DNA of 64,000 nt from Hymenobacter sp. BT559 (GCF_016427535.1 NZ_JAELXV010000001.1:682001-746000); one strand, 5' to 3'. Positions 41,856 through 51,179 are shown, numbered from the stretch's first letter. Notes: generated by a model not told the origin, from the sequence alone. Program-made: numbers and translations.

Positions 41856-43286
41856 CTACTCGCCGCCGTACCTGCTGCTGCCCCCGCCGCCCGCATCCAT
41901 GCGCACGATGCGCGGAGTGAAGGAGCCGAGAACATCGACTAGGTCTTGCTGGTGAGCCATTACTTGGTGAATGTCCTTGTAAGCCATCGGCGCCTCGTCG
42001 AGGCCACCGCCGATAAGCTCCACGCCTTTATCGCGCAGCAGCCGGCGCAGCTCACCCTCCGATACCTGCTGCTTGGCCTGGGTGCGCGAGAGCCGCCGCC
42101 CGGCCCCGTGCGAGGCCGATTGAATAGAATCGCGCTCGCCCCGGCCGCGCACGATGTAGCCGGGCGCCGTCATCGAGCCCGGAATGACGCCGAGTACGCC
42201 TTGGCCTGCTGGGGTGGCGCCCTTGCGGTGCACAATGGCCTCGCGGCCATCGGGCAGGGTTTCCTTCCAGGCGAAGTTGTGGTGGTTTTCGACCTTGGCC
42301 AGCGGCTTCTCGCCCAGGGCTTGGCTCAGGCGGCGGTGAATGTCGCGGTGGCAGGCTGAGGCGTAGTCGCCGGCTAGGTTCATGGCCCGCCAGTATTCCT
42401 GGCCCTCCTGGCTGTCGAGGTCGAGCCAAGCCAGGTAGCGCGCCTCGGGCGGCAGCGGGCACTTCTCCATGGCCACTTTGGTGTAGTGCTGCGCAATGGC
42501 CGCGCCCAGCCCCCGCGAGCCGCTGTGCGACAGCAGCCCTAGGTACTGCCCCACGGGCACGCCCAGCTCATTGTCCTCGGTGGTGATATCGACCAGGCCC
42601 CACTCCACGAAGTGGTTGCCCGAGCCCGATGAACCCAGCTGGTTGATGGCCGCCTCGCGCTTGCCGCGCACCACGGCAATTTCCTTGAACTCGGGACGGT
42701 CGAGAACGGGGTCGTCGGCGGGGTTTTTGAAGACTTCCTTGCCGCCAAAGCGGGTGTGGGCGTGCAGCATTTTCTTGAGCTCCTGCATGCGCTGCCCTAG
42801 GTAGCGCGGCGGCAGGTCGAACACCGACAGGGCCATGCGGCAGCCAATGTCCATACCCACGCCATAGGGAATCACGGCATTGTCCACGGCCAGCACGCCC
42901 CCGATGGGCAGGCCGTAGCCCTGGTGGGCGTCGGGCATCAGGGCGCCGTCGAGGGTTACGGGTAGCTGCATGGCCGTGTCCATCTGGCGGCGGGCGCCGT
43001 CTTCAATGAAAGCTTCGCCGTAGCGGCGATAATCTTTTATCTGCGGATTGAGGCCCACGGCGCGGCTGGGCTCGGGCACAAATTCTTTGGCCAAGTCGCG
43101 CCACAGCGAGTCGCGTAGGTAGGCGTAGGGGTCGTCTTTTATTTTCTGAAGCAGGGCCAGCGCGCTGCCTTTGTCAAGCTTGCTGAGCTGTCGGTCGGCC
43201 AAGATGTCGAGCGCCAAGGTGATAGCGCGGCCTTCGGGGTAACCGAGTTTGCGCAGGTCGTTGCCGCGCAGTTTGAGAGTCGCCAT
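41856..43286 (-). CDS. rtcB: RtcB-family RNA ligase
   Basis: A 476-residue RNA-splicing ligase that joins 2',3'-cyclic phosphate or 3'-phosphate ends to 5'-OH ends using GTP and Mn2+. Metal-site motifs are GVGMDIGCRM (C149), GSSGSGNHFVEWG, and ENHHNFAW; RKGATPA follows, and the guanylated histidine is H393 in SASHGAGR. All catalytic parts are intact. The C-terminus ends in a glycine-rich tail (DAGGGGSSRYGGE). No archease gene is next to it. It may serve RNA repair or tRNA mending. Confidence 0.96.
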   Translation of the reverse strand: MATLKLRGNDLRKLGYPEGRAITLALDILADRQLSKLDKGSALALLQKIKDDPYAYLRDSLWRDLAKEFVPEPSRAVGLNPQIKDYRRYGEAFIEDGARRQMDTAMQLPVTLDGALMPDAHQGYGLPIGGVLAVDNAVIPYGVGMDIGCRMALSVFDLPPRYLGQRMQELKKMLHAHTRFGGKEVFKNPADDPVLDRPEFKEIAVVRGKREAAINQLGSSGSGNHFVEWGLVDITTEDNELGVPVGQYLGLLSHSGSRGLGAAIAQHYTKVAMEKCPLPPEARYLAWLDLDSQEGQEYWRAMNLAGDYASACHRDIHRRLSQALGEKPLAKVENHHNFAWKETLPDGREAIVHRKGATPAGQGVLGVIPGSMTAPGYIVRGRGERDSIQSASHGAGRRLSRTQAKQQVSEGELRRLLRDKGVELIGGGLDEAPMAYKDIHQVMAHQQDLVDVLGSFTPRIVRMDAGGGGSSRYGGE

Positions 43287-43450
43287 AGGGTAGGAAATGG
43301 GGCTCGGGTATAGCGCGGGCCAGGGCTGCGGGGTTATAGCCGAGCCTAGGTTTTGCCTAGGTGCGAGCCACGCCTGCTACCGTTCTGCTAAGCAGCTAAT
43401 GGCCCATTTTTTATTTAACTAGGGCTTGCCAAGTGCGTATGCAGGGCCCC

Positions 43451-44206
43451 ATGAACACTCCTCTGCCAACCGTCGTTTTCCTGCACGGTTACCTCGAAAG
43501 CCCCGCCATCTGGCCCGACTTTCTGGGCGACCACTTTCGCGAGTACCAAGTCCTAACGCCTGCCTTGCCCGGCTACGGCCCCGCCGACGCGGCTCCCGAC
43601 TACAGCCTCGAAGCCGCTGCCGATGCCGTGCGCGCCGAGCTGGCTGCCGCGGGCGTAGGGCGCGCCGTGCTGGTGGGCCACAGCATGGGCGGTTACGTCG
43701 CGCTGGCATTTGCCGAAAAGTACCCCGGCTTGGTGGCCGGCCTAGGGCTGTTTCACTCCTCGGCCCTGCCCGATAGCGAGCACGACGCCGAACACCGGAC
43801 GCGCAACCGCACCTTCTTGGAAGAGCACGGCGTGGCCGCCTACGCCGAAGAATTTTTACAGCCCCAACTATCGCCCGTGCACCGCGAGTCGCTGACTAAT
43901 GCTATCGAGCAGCTGCAAGCCATTGCGGCCGCCGTGCCGCTACCCGTGGCCCTAGGTAGCCTCGATGCCATGGCGCAGCGCCCCGACCGCCGGGCGGTGC
44001 TCGAAAAAGCTACGTATCCCGTGCTCTTCATCGCCGGCAAAGACGACCACGCCGTGCCGCCTGAAAAGACCCACGAGGAAAGCCTGCTGCCCGACTACAG
44101 CACCGTGGTATGGTTGGCCGGCGTGGGGCACCTAGGCTTCATCGAGCGCCCCGCCGACACGCGCCGCGCCGTGCGCCACTTGCTGGAGGCGGCCTTTGAG
44201 CACTAG
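43451..44206 (+). CDS. Alpha/beta hydrolase
   Basis: A 251-residue hydrolase of the general alpha/beta group (MhpC/BioH-like). The oxyanion-hole segment is FLHGYLES, the nucleophile S78 lies in VGHSMGGY, and the catalytic His is in GVGHLGFIERP near the C-terminus; the acid is probably the Asp of IAGKDDHAV. The ATG at 43451 is preferred to the GTG at 43433 or the ATG at 43439, because it leaves a normal short N-terminus. Substrate unknown. Confidence 0.9.
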   Translation: MNTPLPTVVFLHGYLESPAIWPDFLGDHFREYQVLTPALPGYGPADAAPDYSLEAAADAVRAELAAAGVGRAVLVGHSMGGYVALAFAEKYPGLVAGLGLFHSSALPDSEHDAEHRTRNRTFLEEHGVAAYAEEFLQPQLSPVHRESLTNAIEQLQAIAAAVPLPVALGSLDAMAQRPDRRAVLEKATYPVLFIAGKDDHAVPPEKTHEESLLPDYSTVVWLAGVGHLGFIERPADTRRAVRHLLEAAFEH

Positions 44207-44242
44207 CATCCGCGATAGCTGAAGCAAACGCTTTTAAAACCA

Positions 44243-44290
44243 AAACACGCTTGTCATTGCGAGCGCAGCGAAGCAATGACAAGCGTGTTT
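44243..44290. terminator. Bidirectional hairpin, TGTCATTGCGAG family
   Basis: Perfect 18-base arms AAACACGCTTGTCATTGC (44243-44260) and its complement (44273-44290), 12-base loop, T-run on both strands. It lies between the stops of two convergent genes. The TGTCATTGC core recurs at 50367 and 56807. Confidence 0.85.
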
Positions 44291-44333
44291 ATGATAGATT
44301 ATAAACTAAGGGGTGCGCCCTGTATAAGCGGCC

Positions 44334-45935
44334 CTACGAACTGCACGACAGCGTGGCGCAGCCAGGCTTGTCCTGCGCCCATTCGGGGCGCTTCGCGGCT
44401 ATCTCCTCATGCTCGGGGTGCTCAGCAAATGGTGTTTTCAGTACCTCAAACAGCGTGTCAAGCTTCGACGAATCGCCGGCCTCCGCGGCCTCAATAGCTT
44501 GCTGAGCGAGGTAATTGCGCAGCACGTACTTCGGATTAGCGGCCAGCATACTTTCCTGAATACCCTCTGGGCTAGCAGTTTCCTGCCGCAGGCGGAGCAC
44601 ATAGCGGTGCAGCCACTCACGCAAGCCTAGGTCGGTGCCGGGCGCGTCGGTATAAGTAGACTGCGCGAGTAGCTCGTCGAATGACGCTTCTTCTTGATTT
44701 TCAGACGCCATCAGTGTGGCTGGTAGATGAGAAAGCTGTCGGAAGAAAATGGTCATATCGGCTTCCGCTTCGGCTAAAGCGGCGGGCAGCGCCTCGGTGA
44801 GCGCGTGGTCGCTGGCGTTGTCGAGCGCGGTGAGGCCGAGCTTGCGCAGCAGTAGCGCGTGCTGAGTAGCGTTAAAGGTATCAACGTACACATCGAGGCC
44901 GGCGCGTAGGGCCTGCGGGTCGGCCACCAGCGGCCCTAGGGCCTGGGCCAGGGCCATCAGGTTCCACATGCCGATACGGGGCTGCTGGCCAAAGGCATAG
45001 CGCCGCGAGCCAAAGTCGGTGGTATTGGGCGTCCAGTCGAGGTCGTAGGGTTCGAGCCAGCCGTAGGGGCCATAGTCGATGGTGAGACCCAGGATGGACA
45101 TATTGTCGGTGTTCAGCACGCCGTGCACGAAGCCTACGGTCATCCAGTGCGCTACCATCACGGCGGTGCGCCGGGCTATTTCCTCAAACCAGCGCACGTA
45201 GACCTCGGGCGAAGGCTCGCCCAGCTCGGGGTAATGGTGCCGGATGACGTAGTCGGCCAGCGTGCGCAGGTTGTCCATTTCGCCGTGGGCGGCCAATATC
45301 TGGAAGCTGCCGAAACGGATGAACGTGGGGGCTACCCGCGCCACAATGGCGCCGGGCTCGGGCCGGGCGTTGCCGTTGTAGAACATATCGCGCACCACCT
45401 CGTCGCCGGTGGTCACCAAACTCAGCGCCCGGGTGGTGGGCACGCCGAGGTAGTGCATGGCCTCGCTGCACAAAAACTCGCGCACCGACGAGCGCAGTAC
45501 GGCCCGGCCATCGGCCCGGCGCGAGTAGGGGGTAGGACCAGCGCCCTTGAGCTGAATTTCCTGGCGCTTGCCATCGGGGCCGGCCACCTGGCCCAGCGAA
45601 ATGGCGCGGCCATCGCCGAGCTGCCCCGCCCAATTGCCAAACTGGTGCCCGCCGTAGCGCGCCGCAAACGGCTTCATGCCGGGCAGCAGAATATTGCCGG
45701 CCAACAGCGCCACCGCCGCCCCGCGCTCCGTGGGCCGGGCCAGTCCTAAGTCGGCGCCCAGCTCATTGGACCAGGCCAGCAGCTTGGGCTCGCGCACGGG
45801 GGTGGGCGTCACCCGCGAGTAGTGGTAGCCCGGCACCTGCCGCGACCCTTTATTGCCCGACACCTCACCGCGCAATTCGTCTACAAAAGGGTTCTCAAAA
45901 GCAGCTTGGTCAAGCTGAAGGGCAGAAGTAGCCAT
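44334..45935 (-). CDS. selO: Protein adenylyltransferase SelO (YdiU family)
   Basis: A 533-residue pseudokinase that transfers AMP to Ser/Thr/Tyr of target proteins, linked to redox stress. Core marks are ARYGGHQFGNWAGQLGDGRA, QLKGAGPTPYSRRADGRAVLRSS and GFVHGVLNTDNMSILGLTIDYGPYG; the flipped-ATP site residues are present. The C-terminus ends CATLSCSS: in animals this place holds selenocysteine, in bacteria the cysteine that forms a regulatory disulfide with the catalytic part. Full length, ATG at 45933-45935. Confidence 0.96.
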   Translation of the reverse strand: MATSALQLDQAAFENPFVDELRGEVSGNKGSRQVPGYHYSRVTPTPVREPKLLAWSNELGADLGLARPTERGAAVALLAGNILLPGMKPFAARYGGHQFGNWAGQLGDGRAISLGQVAGPDGKRQEIQLKGAGPTPYSRRADGRAVLRSSVREFLCSEAMHYLGVPTTRALSLVTTGDEVVRDMFYNGNARPEPGAIVARVAPTFIRFGSFQILAAHGEMDNLRTLADYVIRHHYPELGEPSPEVYVRWFEEIARRTAVMVAHWMTVGFVHGVLNTDNMSILGLTIDYGPYGWLEPYDLDWTPNTTDFGSRRYAFGQQPRIGMWNLMALAQALGPLVADPQALRAGLDVYVDTFNATQHALLLRKLGLTALDNASDHALTEALPAALAEAEADMTIFFRQLSHLPATLMASENQEEASFDELLAQSTYTDAPGTDLGLREWLHRYVLRLRQETASPEGIQESMLAANPKYVLRNYLAQQAIEAAEAGDSSKLDTLFEVLKTPFAEHPEHEEIAAKRPEWAQDKPGCATLSCSS

Positions 45936-46081
45936 CGTCTATACTATAGTTGGAAGTCAGAAGAAGTAACGTAAGCGGGCACCGATAGGACCGGAATTTT
46001 GTCGCAAAAAAGCAAGCTCAACTGCTAGCTGGCCGCTATTACGCTGCTTTTACCAACAACCAGCACCAGCACTTGGTGCCC

Positions 46082-47512
46082 CTAGGCAGGCACAATAGCC
46101 AAAGCCAACTCGGCCCGCACGGCGGGTAGGTCGAGGTGCAGCGGCTCGGTGCCGACCAGCAGCGAAAGCTGCCCCAGGGCCTGGCCCGCCGCCGTGTCCC
46201 AGAGATGAACCGTGTAAGACCCCGGCGCCAGCCCCGGCAACGTGAGCTGCCCCACCTGCGACCTAGGCGCCCGCCGGGTGCCGCGCCGCGTAATGAGCCG
46301 GTCCTGCCGCAGCAGCCACACCACCGCCTGCCGGGCATCGCCGCAGGCAAAGGCTGCAAAAGCTGGGTTAGAAACTCGCACTTCCTCATTGAGATTACGC
46401 CGCTGAAAGCTGGGCCAGTCGAGCAGCTGCGTGAAGGCTGCTAAGCTCTGTTGCGCCGCCCGCATGCCGTGGGTGAGCACGTGCGGCTGGCGGTAGGGCC
46501 AGCGCAGCCCGCCGCCCGCGCCGCCCGAGGCAAAGTGCGCCCACTGCATATGCCGGAAATACGCATCGTCGAACGTCTCGGGCAAGGTGCGGCGCCGGTT
46601 GTTGAACGCGTAAATGGGCCCGTGCTCACTGTCGAAAAAGGGCCGCGTGGCGGGCATCTCACCCAACGCCTCGCGCACCAGCCGGCCGGTGGCCAGCGCC
46701 GGCCCTAGGGTATCCTTGGGGTTGTCGATGGTGGCCTTGTCGTAGAGGTGCGTGGTAGCAAAGTCGAGCAGCGGGTGCCGAAAAATGACCTCAGCCACAG
46801 CCGGGTAGTGCCCCAGCACCGGCCCAAACACGGACACTGTTTCCAGGTGCGTTCGGCCGAAGCAGCGTAGTTCCACCGCCCGTAGGTGCGCGCTGATGTC
46901 GCTCACAAACTCGGCCAGCGCGGCCGGGCGCTTGCCGGCGTGCACGGGGTCAATCTCGTTCCACAGGTCCCAGGCAAACAACGCACCACTACCGCCCCAG
47001 CGCTCGGTGGCGAAGGTCAGCCGGTCTTTAATAGCCTGCCGCATGCCAGGGTTGCGCAGCCACTGCGTCCGCTGGGTGCAGGGCCCGCCCTGGGTGCGGT
47101 TGTAGGGGTGGTGGCGCCAGCGCCGGCTCATCCAAAAGGTGTCGTAGGGCGTGAGCAGCAGCCGCAGGCCGTAGCGCTCGCACAATGCAAATAAGTCGTC
47201 CCAAAATCGCACCATGTTGGGCTGAAACCGGCCCACGGGCCGCTCTAGGTAGCGGTGCTCGGTTTGGCAATACTCCAGCATCAGGCGCAGGCACGTCACG
47301 CCATGCGCGGCCAGCCAGGCGAGGTGCCCTTCTACCGCCGCCACGTTTTGGCGCCGAAACAAGCCGGCTAGGTCAGGCCAGGTTAGGGCGTCATTTTGCC
47401 CGATGGGCGTCCAGGGCTGGCCCGCGTCGGTGAGAAAGTACGGCGCATCGGGCGCGAGCTGAATCCAAGGCAGGGTAGAGGCGCGAGGCTCAGCAGCCGG
47501 GAATTGCGGCAT
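46082..47512 (-). CDS. Glycoside hydrolase, GH5-like (clan A)
   Basis: A 476-residue enzyme with a TIM-barrel of the clan GH-A type. The acid/base is the Glu in AWDLWNEIDP and the nucleophile is probably the Glu in PFFDSEHGPIY; barrel strands such as HGVTCLRLMLEY and LRLLLTPYDTF fit. A C-terminal beta-sandwich starts around residue 390. No signal peptide is present with the ATG at 47510-47512 or with the GTG at 47539, so it seems cytoplasmic, unusual for a polysaccharide-degrading enzyme. It lies 39 bases after the Nudix gene and may be cotranscribed. Substrate unknown. Confidence 0.8.
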   Translation of the reverse strand: MPQFPAAEPRASTLPWIQLAPDAPYFLTDAGQPWTPIGQNDALTWPDLAGLFRRQNVAAVEGHLAWLAAHGVTCLRLMLEYCQTEHRYLERPVGRFQPNMVRFWDDLFALCERYGLRLLLTPYDTFWMSRRWRHHPYNRTQGGPCTQRTQWLRNPGMRQAIKDRLTFATERWGGSGALFAWDLWNEIDPVHAGKRPAALAEFVSDISAHLRAVELRCFGRTHLETVSVFGPVLGHYPAVAEVIFRHPLLDFATTHLYDKATIDNPKDTLGPALATGRLVREALGEMPATRPFFDSEHGPIYAFNNRRRTLPETFDDAYFRHMQWAHFASGGAGGGLRWPYRQPHVLTHGMRAAQQSLAAFTQLLDWPSFQRRNLNEEVRVSNPAFAAFACGDARQAVVWLLRQDRLITRRGTRRAPRSQVGQLTLPGLAPGSYTVHLWDTAAGQALGQLSLLVGTEPLHLDLPAVRAELALAIVPA

Positions 47513-47551
47513 GGATAGAAAGAATCGAGTTTCGACCACCTAGGGCCGCCA

Positions 47552-48241
47552 CTAATCGCACAGCGTCGGTAAGTCTGGCTGCTCGGCAAAGTCAAACAAG
47601 CGTTCCAACTGCGAGAGCGTTACGCGGTCGGTTGAAAGACTGAGTTGCGGCAGCTCTGCACGTGATACCCAGCGCACGCCCGTTGTTTCGGTAGTGTCTA
47701 ATTGGAGTGCACCCCCTACTACCTGGCACAGCACGAAGGCTTTGTACACGTACCAGGGCTGCGGTGGATGAGGGTGCTTTTTCTTATCCCACAGCGCCAA
47801 TAGGCGCACGGCCTCCGTTTCAAGGCCAGTTTCTTCCCGGGCTTCTTTCACCGCCACCTCAAAAGGAGTGGAGCCCACGTCGGCCCAGCCGCCGGGCAGC
47901 GACCACCGGCCGCCGTCTATCTTTTCCTGCACCAGCAGCACTTCATTGGTGCCCCGAAACAGCACCGCTCGCACGTCGACCTTGGGCGTCGGGTAGCCAT
48001 TCTCTACCGCAAATGCCTCCGCAAACGTGGCCACCGGCTGGCCCGATAAGTTACTCATCATCTGCAGGCTGAGCGCGAGCACTTCCTCGTAGCGTTCGGC
48101 ATCGAACACAGGTGGATTGTAGGCCAGCCCAGCCTGTGCCAGCGCCTGTAGGCGTTGCGCGATGGCCAGCCAATCGGCGGCGCTTGGTGGGTTCGCTCCT
48201 GACGTTTGTTCAGCGTCAGAAGGAGGAGAATAAGAAGACAT
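47552..48241 (-). CDS. Nudix hydrolase with N-terminal helical domain
   Basis: A 229-residue protein. The N-terminal 65 residues are the small helical Nudix_N domain (WLAIAQRLQALAQAGLAYN). The Nudix box is complete: GWADVGSTPFEVAVKEAREE followed by TGL. It resembles ADP-ribose pyrophosphatases with the N-terminal extension (YjhB-like). The start at the ATG at 48239-48241 is chosen over a TTG 21 bases upstream. It probably cleaves a nucleoside diphosphate derivative; which is unknown. Confidence 0.9.
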   Translation of the reverse strand: MSSYSPPSDAEQTSGANPPSAADWLAIAQRLQALAQAGLAYNPPVFDAERYEEVLALSLQMMSNLSGQPVATFAEAFAVENGYPTPKVDVRAVLFRGTNEVLLVQEKIDGGRWSLPGGWADVGSTPFEVAVKEAREETGLETEAVRLLALWDKKKHPHPPQPWYVYKAFVLCQVVGGALQLDTTETTGVRWVSRAELPQLSLSTDRVTLSQLERLFDFAEQPDLPTLCD

Positions 48242-48289
48242 ACTAACGAATACTTGCGTCAAGAAAAAGCGAAACTTGCACCTACTTAA

Positions 48290-48372
48290 CGGCTGTCATG
48301 CTGACCCAGGAAGCATCTCATCAGGTTAAGCCCTTGCGTAATAAGATGCTTCCTGGGTCAGTATGACAGCCG
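48290..48372. repeat. Inverted-repeat element, TGTCATGC family
   Basis: Arms CGGCTGTCATGCTGACCCAG continuing GAAGCATCT, one mismatch, around a 22-base spacer. It is 49 bases beyond the stop of the DUF294 gene and 48 bases upstream of the Nudix start. Compared with the copies at 31376 and 35407, GAAG is replaced by CCAG in both arms together, so the pairing is kept. Confidence 0.9.
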
Positions 48373-48421
48373 TGGGGTGCAACAAAGGCGCCCTAGGGTA
48401 CTTGTGCCACTGCGGCACGGC

Positions 48422-50326
48422 TTAGAGCTGCTTGGCGAAGTTGACCTTGATTTTGACCTGGAAATCAGAGATTACCTTAAAGATTTCTTTGAGCGTCACG
48501 CGCTCTACCTTAGTCAGCTTCTTAGGGTCTAGATAGTTGTCGGGCTGCATTTTGTCCTGCATCATCTGCACCGACTGCTTCTTGAGGCGCATGCCCATGA
48601 GATAGTAATACGATTGCAGCAACTCCTGGTAGTCCTTCTCGCTGAACACGCCCAGCTGCCGCAGCGCCGCCAGGCGTTGGCCCGTGTTGGTGGCAAAGAC
48701 GCGGTGCTGGAGCGAAAACACGCGCACCAAATCCACGATGGGCGACATGATTTTCTTGAGGTTAATCACCTGCTGGTCGCCTACCGCGAAGGTGCGGATG
48801 TTGTTGAAAAACGTGAGCGGCGGCTCGTACTGCAAGGCGTTGATGGCCATGTAATGCAGGAATCGGTCGAGGGGCTTTTGCAGCTCTACGTCCAAGAAGT
48901 CGCGCAGCTCATCCAAAATGTCGGCCTCGCCGTAGAGGTAGCGCACGTCGAAAAATGCCGCGAAGCGCATCACGTTTTCGGGGTTCGACTCGCGCAGCCA
49001 CTCTAGGTAGTTGCGTTTCCAGTGCGAGAGCGAGTGCGTCCACTTCGGGTTTTTGGCCATGAAGCCGCCGTCGCAGAAGCTGAAGCCAATCTCGTTGAGG
49101 CGGTCCGATACCTCCGTGGCGAAGCGCAGAAAATAGTCGCGCACTTCCTCACGGTGCTCGTTGGCCTTGTCTTCGTAGATGATGGCGTTGTCTTGGTCGG
49201 TGAGCAGGGTTTGCTCCTGTCGCCCCTCCGAACCTAGGACGATAAACACGAACTTGGCCGGCGGCGGCCCCATCTCCCGAATCACGTCCTCAATCACCTT
49301 GAGCGCGATGGTATCGGCCACGGTCGTGATAACCTGGTTCACGATTTCGGGCTTCACGCCGCGGTCGAGCAGCTGAAATACAATGTCCGGTACTTTCTGC
49401 CAGTTGCGCCGCAACTCGCGCAGCGACACGGCCTGCTTCACGCCCTGAATGAACAAGAAAGGCGACTGCGCCTGCTCGGCCAGCAGCTTGTTGCGGCTGA
49501 TAAACCCTAGGTAGCCGCCATCCTGCTCCACCAGCAGGTAGCGCGTCTTGGTTCGGAACATCAGCAGCAAGGCCTCATACACAAAGGCTTCGCTACTTAC
49601 GCTGCGCGTGGGCGAATCTATATAAGTGCTGATGGGCAGGCGGGCATCGCCTAGGTCGGCCACCACCTTGTCGCGCAGGGTAATGTCGGTGACGTAGCCC
49701 GCCACGTCTTTGCCTGCCTCGTCGAGCACGAAGTAGCAGCTGCTGCGGGCTTTGGCCATGAGACGGGCCACCTCGTAGGTGGGCGTGTTGCCGGGGCACG
49801 CTTGCACGGGGCGCAGCTCCACGGTGCCCATGCGGCGCGAGTACAATTCATCGGCCGCAATAAAATTCTGGGGCGCCTGCGGGCCGGGGTGCACTAGCTG
49901 GGCGTACTCGTCGTCCAGCATCAGCTTGCCGTAGCGGTTTGTAAAGTACTGGAAGAAAGCCTCGTACCCTAGGCAGAGGCTCCGAAAGTCGTTGCGGTGC
50001 AGGAAGTACACCCGCGTGCCCGCCCGCGCCTGCACCGTGCGCAGCGAGCGCTTCTTGTTGAGCAGCACCGACACGCCGCCGTAGCACTCGCCAGGGCCAT
50101 ACACCTCAGGCAAGCGGCGTTGCTGCTGGCTGTCGTAAAAAAACGTGTCGTAAGCGCCCTCAATTATGAGGTCCACACCGCGCAGCTTGGTTTCGCCCTG
50201 GCGGTAAATGAGCGTCTCGCGCGGGTGCGTCACTTCTTGCAGCAAGGCGGCCACTTCTTCCAGCACCTCGGGCGGCAGCAGGTGAAACGGCTCAACGGTG
50301 CGTAGAAAAGCAAGACGGTCAGTCAT
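48422..50326 (-). CDS. Cyclic-nucleotide/CBS-domain putative nucleotidyltransferase (DUF294)
   Basis: A 634-residue cytoplasmic protein with four parts: a cNMP-binding-like domain (1 to about 135, LIYRQGETKLRGVDLIIEGAYD), a pair of CBS domains (about 160-285), a DUF294 nucleotidyltransferase domain with GSEGRQEQTLLTDQDNAIIY, and the DUF294 C-terminal helical domain. It resembles GlnD-like signal transducers. The exonuclease gene lies just upstream on the same strand; the two are often neighbours in bacteria, as I recall, hinting at a shared task. Signal and target unknown. ATG at 50324-50326 chosen over a frame start 18 bases upstream. Confidence 0.9.
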   Translation of the reverse strand: MTDRLAFLRTVEPFHLLPPEVLEEVAALLQEVTHPRETLIYRQGETKLRGVDLIIEGAYDTFFYDSQQQRRLPEVYGPGECYGGVSVLLNKKRSLRTVQARAGTRVYFLHRNDFRSLCLGYEAFFQYFTNRYGKLMLDDEYAQLVHPGPQAPQNFIAADELYSRRMGTVELRPVQACPGNTPTYEVARLMAKARSSCYFVLDEAGKDVAGYVTDITLRDKVVADLGDARLPISTYIDSPTRSVSSEAFVYEALLLMFRTKTRYLLVEQDGGYLGFISRNKLLAEQAQSPFLFIQGVKQAVSLRELRRNWQKVPDIVFQLLDRGVKPEIVNQVITTVADTIALKVIEDVIREMGPPPAKFVFIVLGSEGRQEQTLLTDQDNAIIYEDKANEHREEVRDYFLRFATEVSDRLNEIGFSFCDGGFMAKNPKWTHSLSHWKRNYLEWLRESNPENVMRFAAFFDVRYLYGEADILDELRDFLDVELQKPLDRFLHYMAINALQYEPPLTFFNNIRTFAVGDQQVINLKKIMSPIVDLVRVFSLQHRVFATNTGQRLAALRQLGVFSEKDYQELLQSYYYLMGMRLKKQSVQMMQDKMQPDNYLDPKKLTKVERVTLKEIFKVISDFQVKIKVNFAKQL

Positions 50327-50366
50327 TGGTGATAATTGTAGCAAGCGGCAAATAACAACAGATAGC

Positions 50367-50480
50367 TGTCATTGCGAGCGCAACGAAGTGGAGCGCGGCA
50401 ATCTTTCCTTGTCGTTGAGGTAGTATTCCTAACGTGAAGGAAAGATTGCCGCGCTCCACTTCGTTGCGCTCGCAATGACA
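50367..50480. repeat. Inverted-repeat element, TGTCATTGCGAG family
   Basis: Perfect 44-base arms (50367-50410 and 50437-50480), TGTCATTGCGAGCGCAACGA and on, with a 26-base spacer. The longest perfect arms in the window. It lies 15 bases beyond the exonuclease stop codon and 40 bases upstream of the DUF294 start. Confidence 0.95.
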
Positions 50481-50495
50481 AACGGGTAAGTAATA

Positions 50496-51179
50496 TCAAA
50501 TCATGCCCAGCCAATATTTCCAAAAGGGCCGCCGGGCGGCCGCAAGAGCTGCGTGGGTGGGCGGCGGCAAGATAGGAGCCTGCGAGGCCAGGGCCTCGGC
50601 ATCAATGTCACCAGTGCGCTGCAGTTCGAAGTAGCACTGGGCCGTGGCTTCGGCGTCGGCCAGGGCATCGTGCTGGCGCAGCATGGGCCGCCCAAACTGC
50701 CGCTGGTACAGGTCGGCCAAGCGCAGGTACTGTTGGCGCATGGGCTGCATAAAGCGCTCGGTGAGGCGCATGGTGCAGAAGGTGGACAGCCCTAGGTCCA
50801 CCAGCGGGTTGCTCAGCCCCGAGCGGTGAAAGCTGACGCCCATCATGTGAAAATCGAGCACCAGAAAGTGGCCCACTACCAGCGGCTGGTAACGCACTAG
50901 GTCATCATGTAGGCGCTGCATGACCTCGCGGCGCGGCTTGCCCTTGTCTTGCAGAAAGGCCAGTGTGAGGCCGTGTATCTGCATCGAGGCCGGCGACAGG
51001 TCGTAGTCGCTGGGCCGCACGTAGTGGTTTTCGGTCTTCACTAGCTCCCCATCGGGCCCGTAGAGCAGCCAGGCTATCTGGGCCACATGGGGCCAGGCAC
51101 CGGGCTCCGCGTAGGGGCGCCGCCAGTCGGCGGGCAGACCCGAGGTTTCGGTATCAACGAAGAGAACGTAGCCGGACAC
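50496..51179 (-). CDS. DnaQ-like 3'-5' exonuclease
   Basis: A DEDDh exonuclease domain protein of 227 residues from a GTG at 51179. Exo I is VDTETSG (D9, E11), Exo II lies in LVVGHFLVLDFHMMG and Exo III is HDALADAEATAQCY, so the metal-binding set is intact. The start is uncertain: a TTG at 51230 would add 17 residues, and no ATG precedes the first motif. It probably trims DNA or RNA ends, or works with the DUF294 partner downstream. Confidence 0.85.
   Translation of the reverse strand: MSGYVLFVDTETSGLPADWRRPYAEPGAWPHVAQIAWLLYGPDGELVKTENHYVRPSDYDLSPASMQIHGLTLAFLQDKGKPRREVMQRLHDDLVRYQPLVVGHFLVLDFHMMGVSFHRSGLSNPLVDLGLSTFCTMRLTERFMQPMRQQYLRLADLYQRQFGRPMLRQHDALADAEATAQCYFELQRTGDIDAEALASQAPILPPPTHAALAAARRPFWKYWLGMI

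Noticed and set aside
45123..45749. Open frame of 208 codons opposite selO
   Set aside because: Antisense shadow of a full-length SelO; His/Gly/Ala-rich, no domain.
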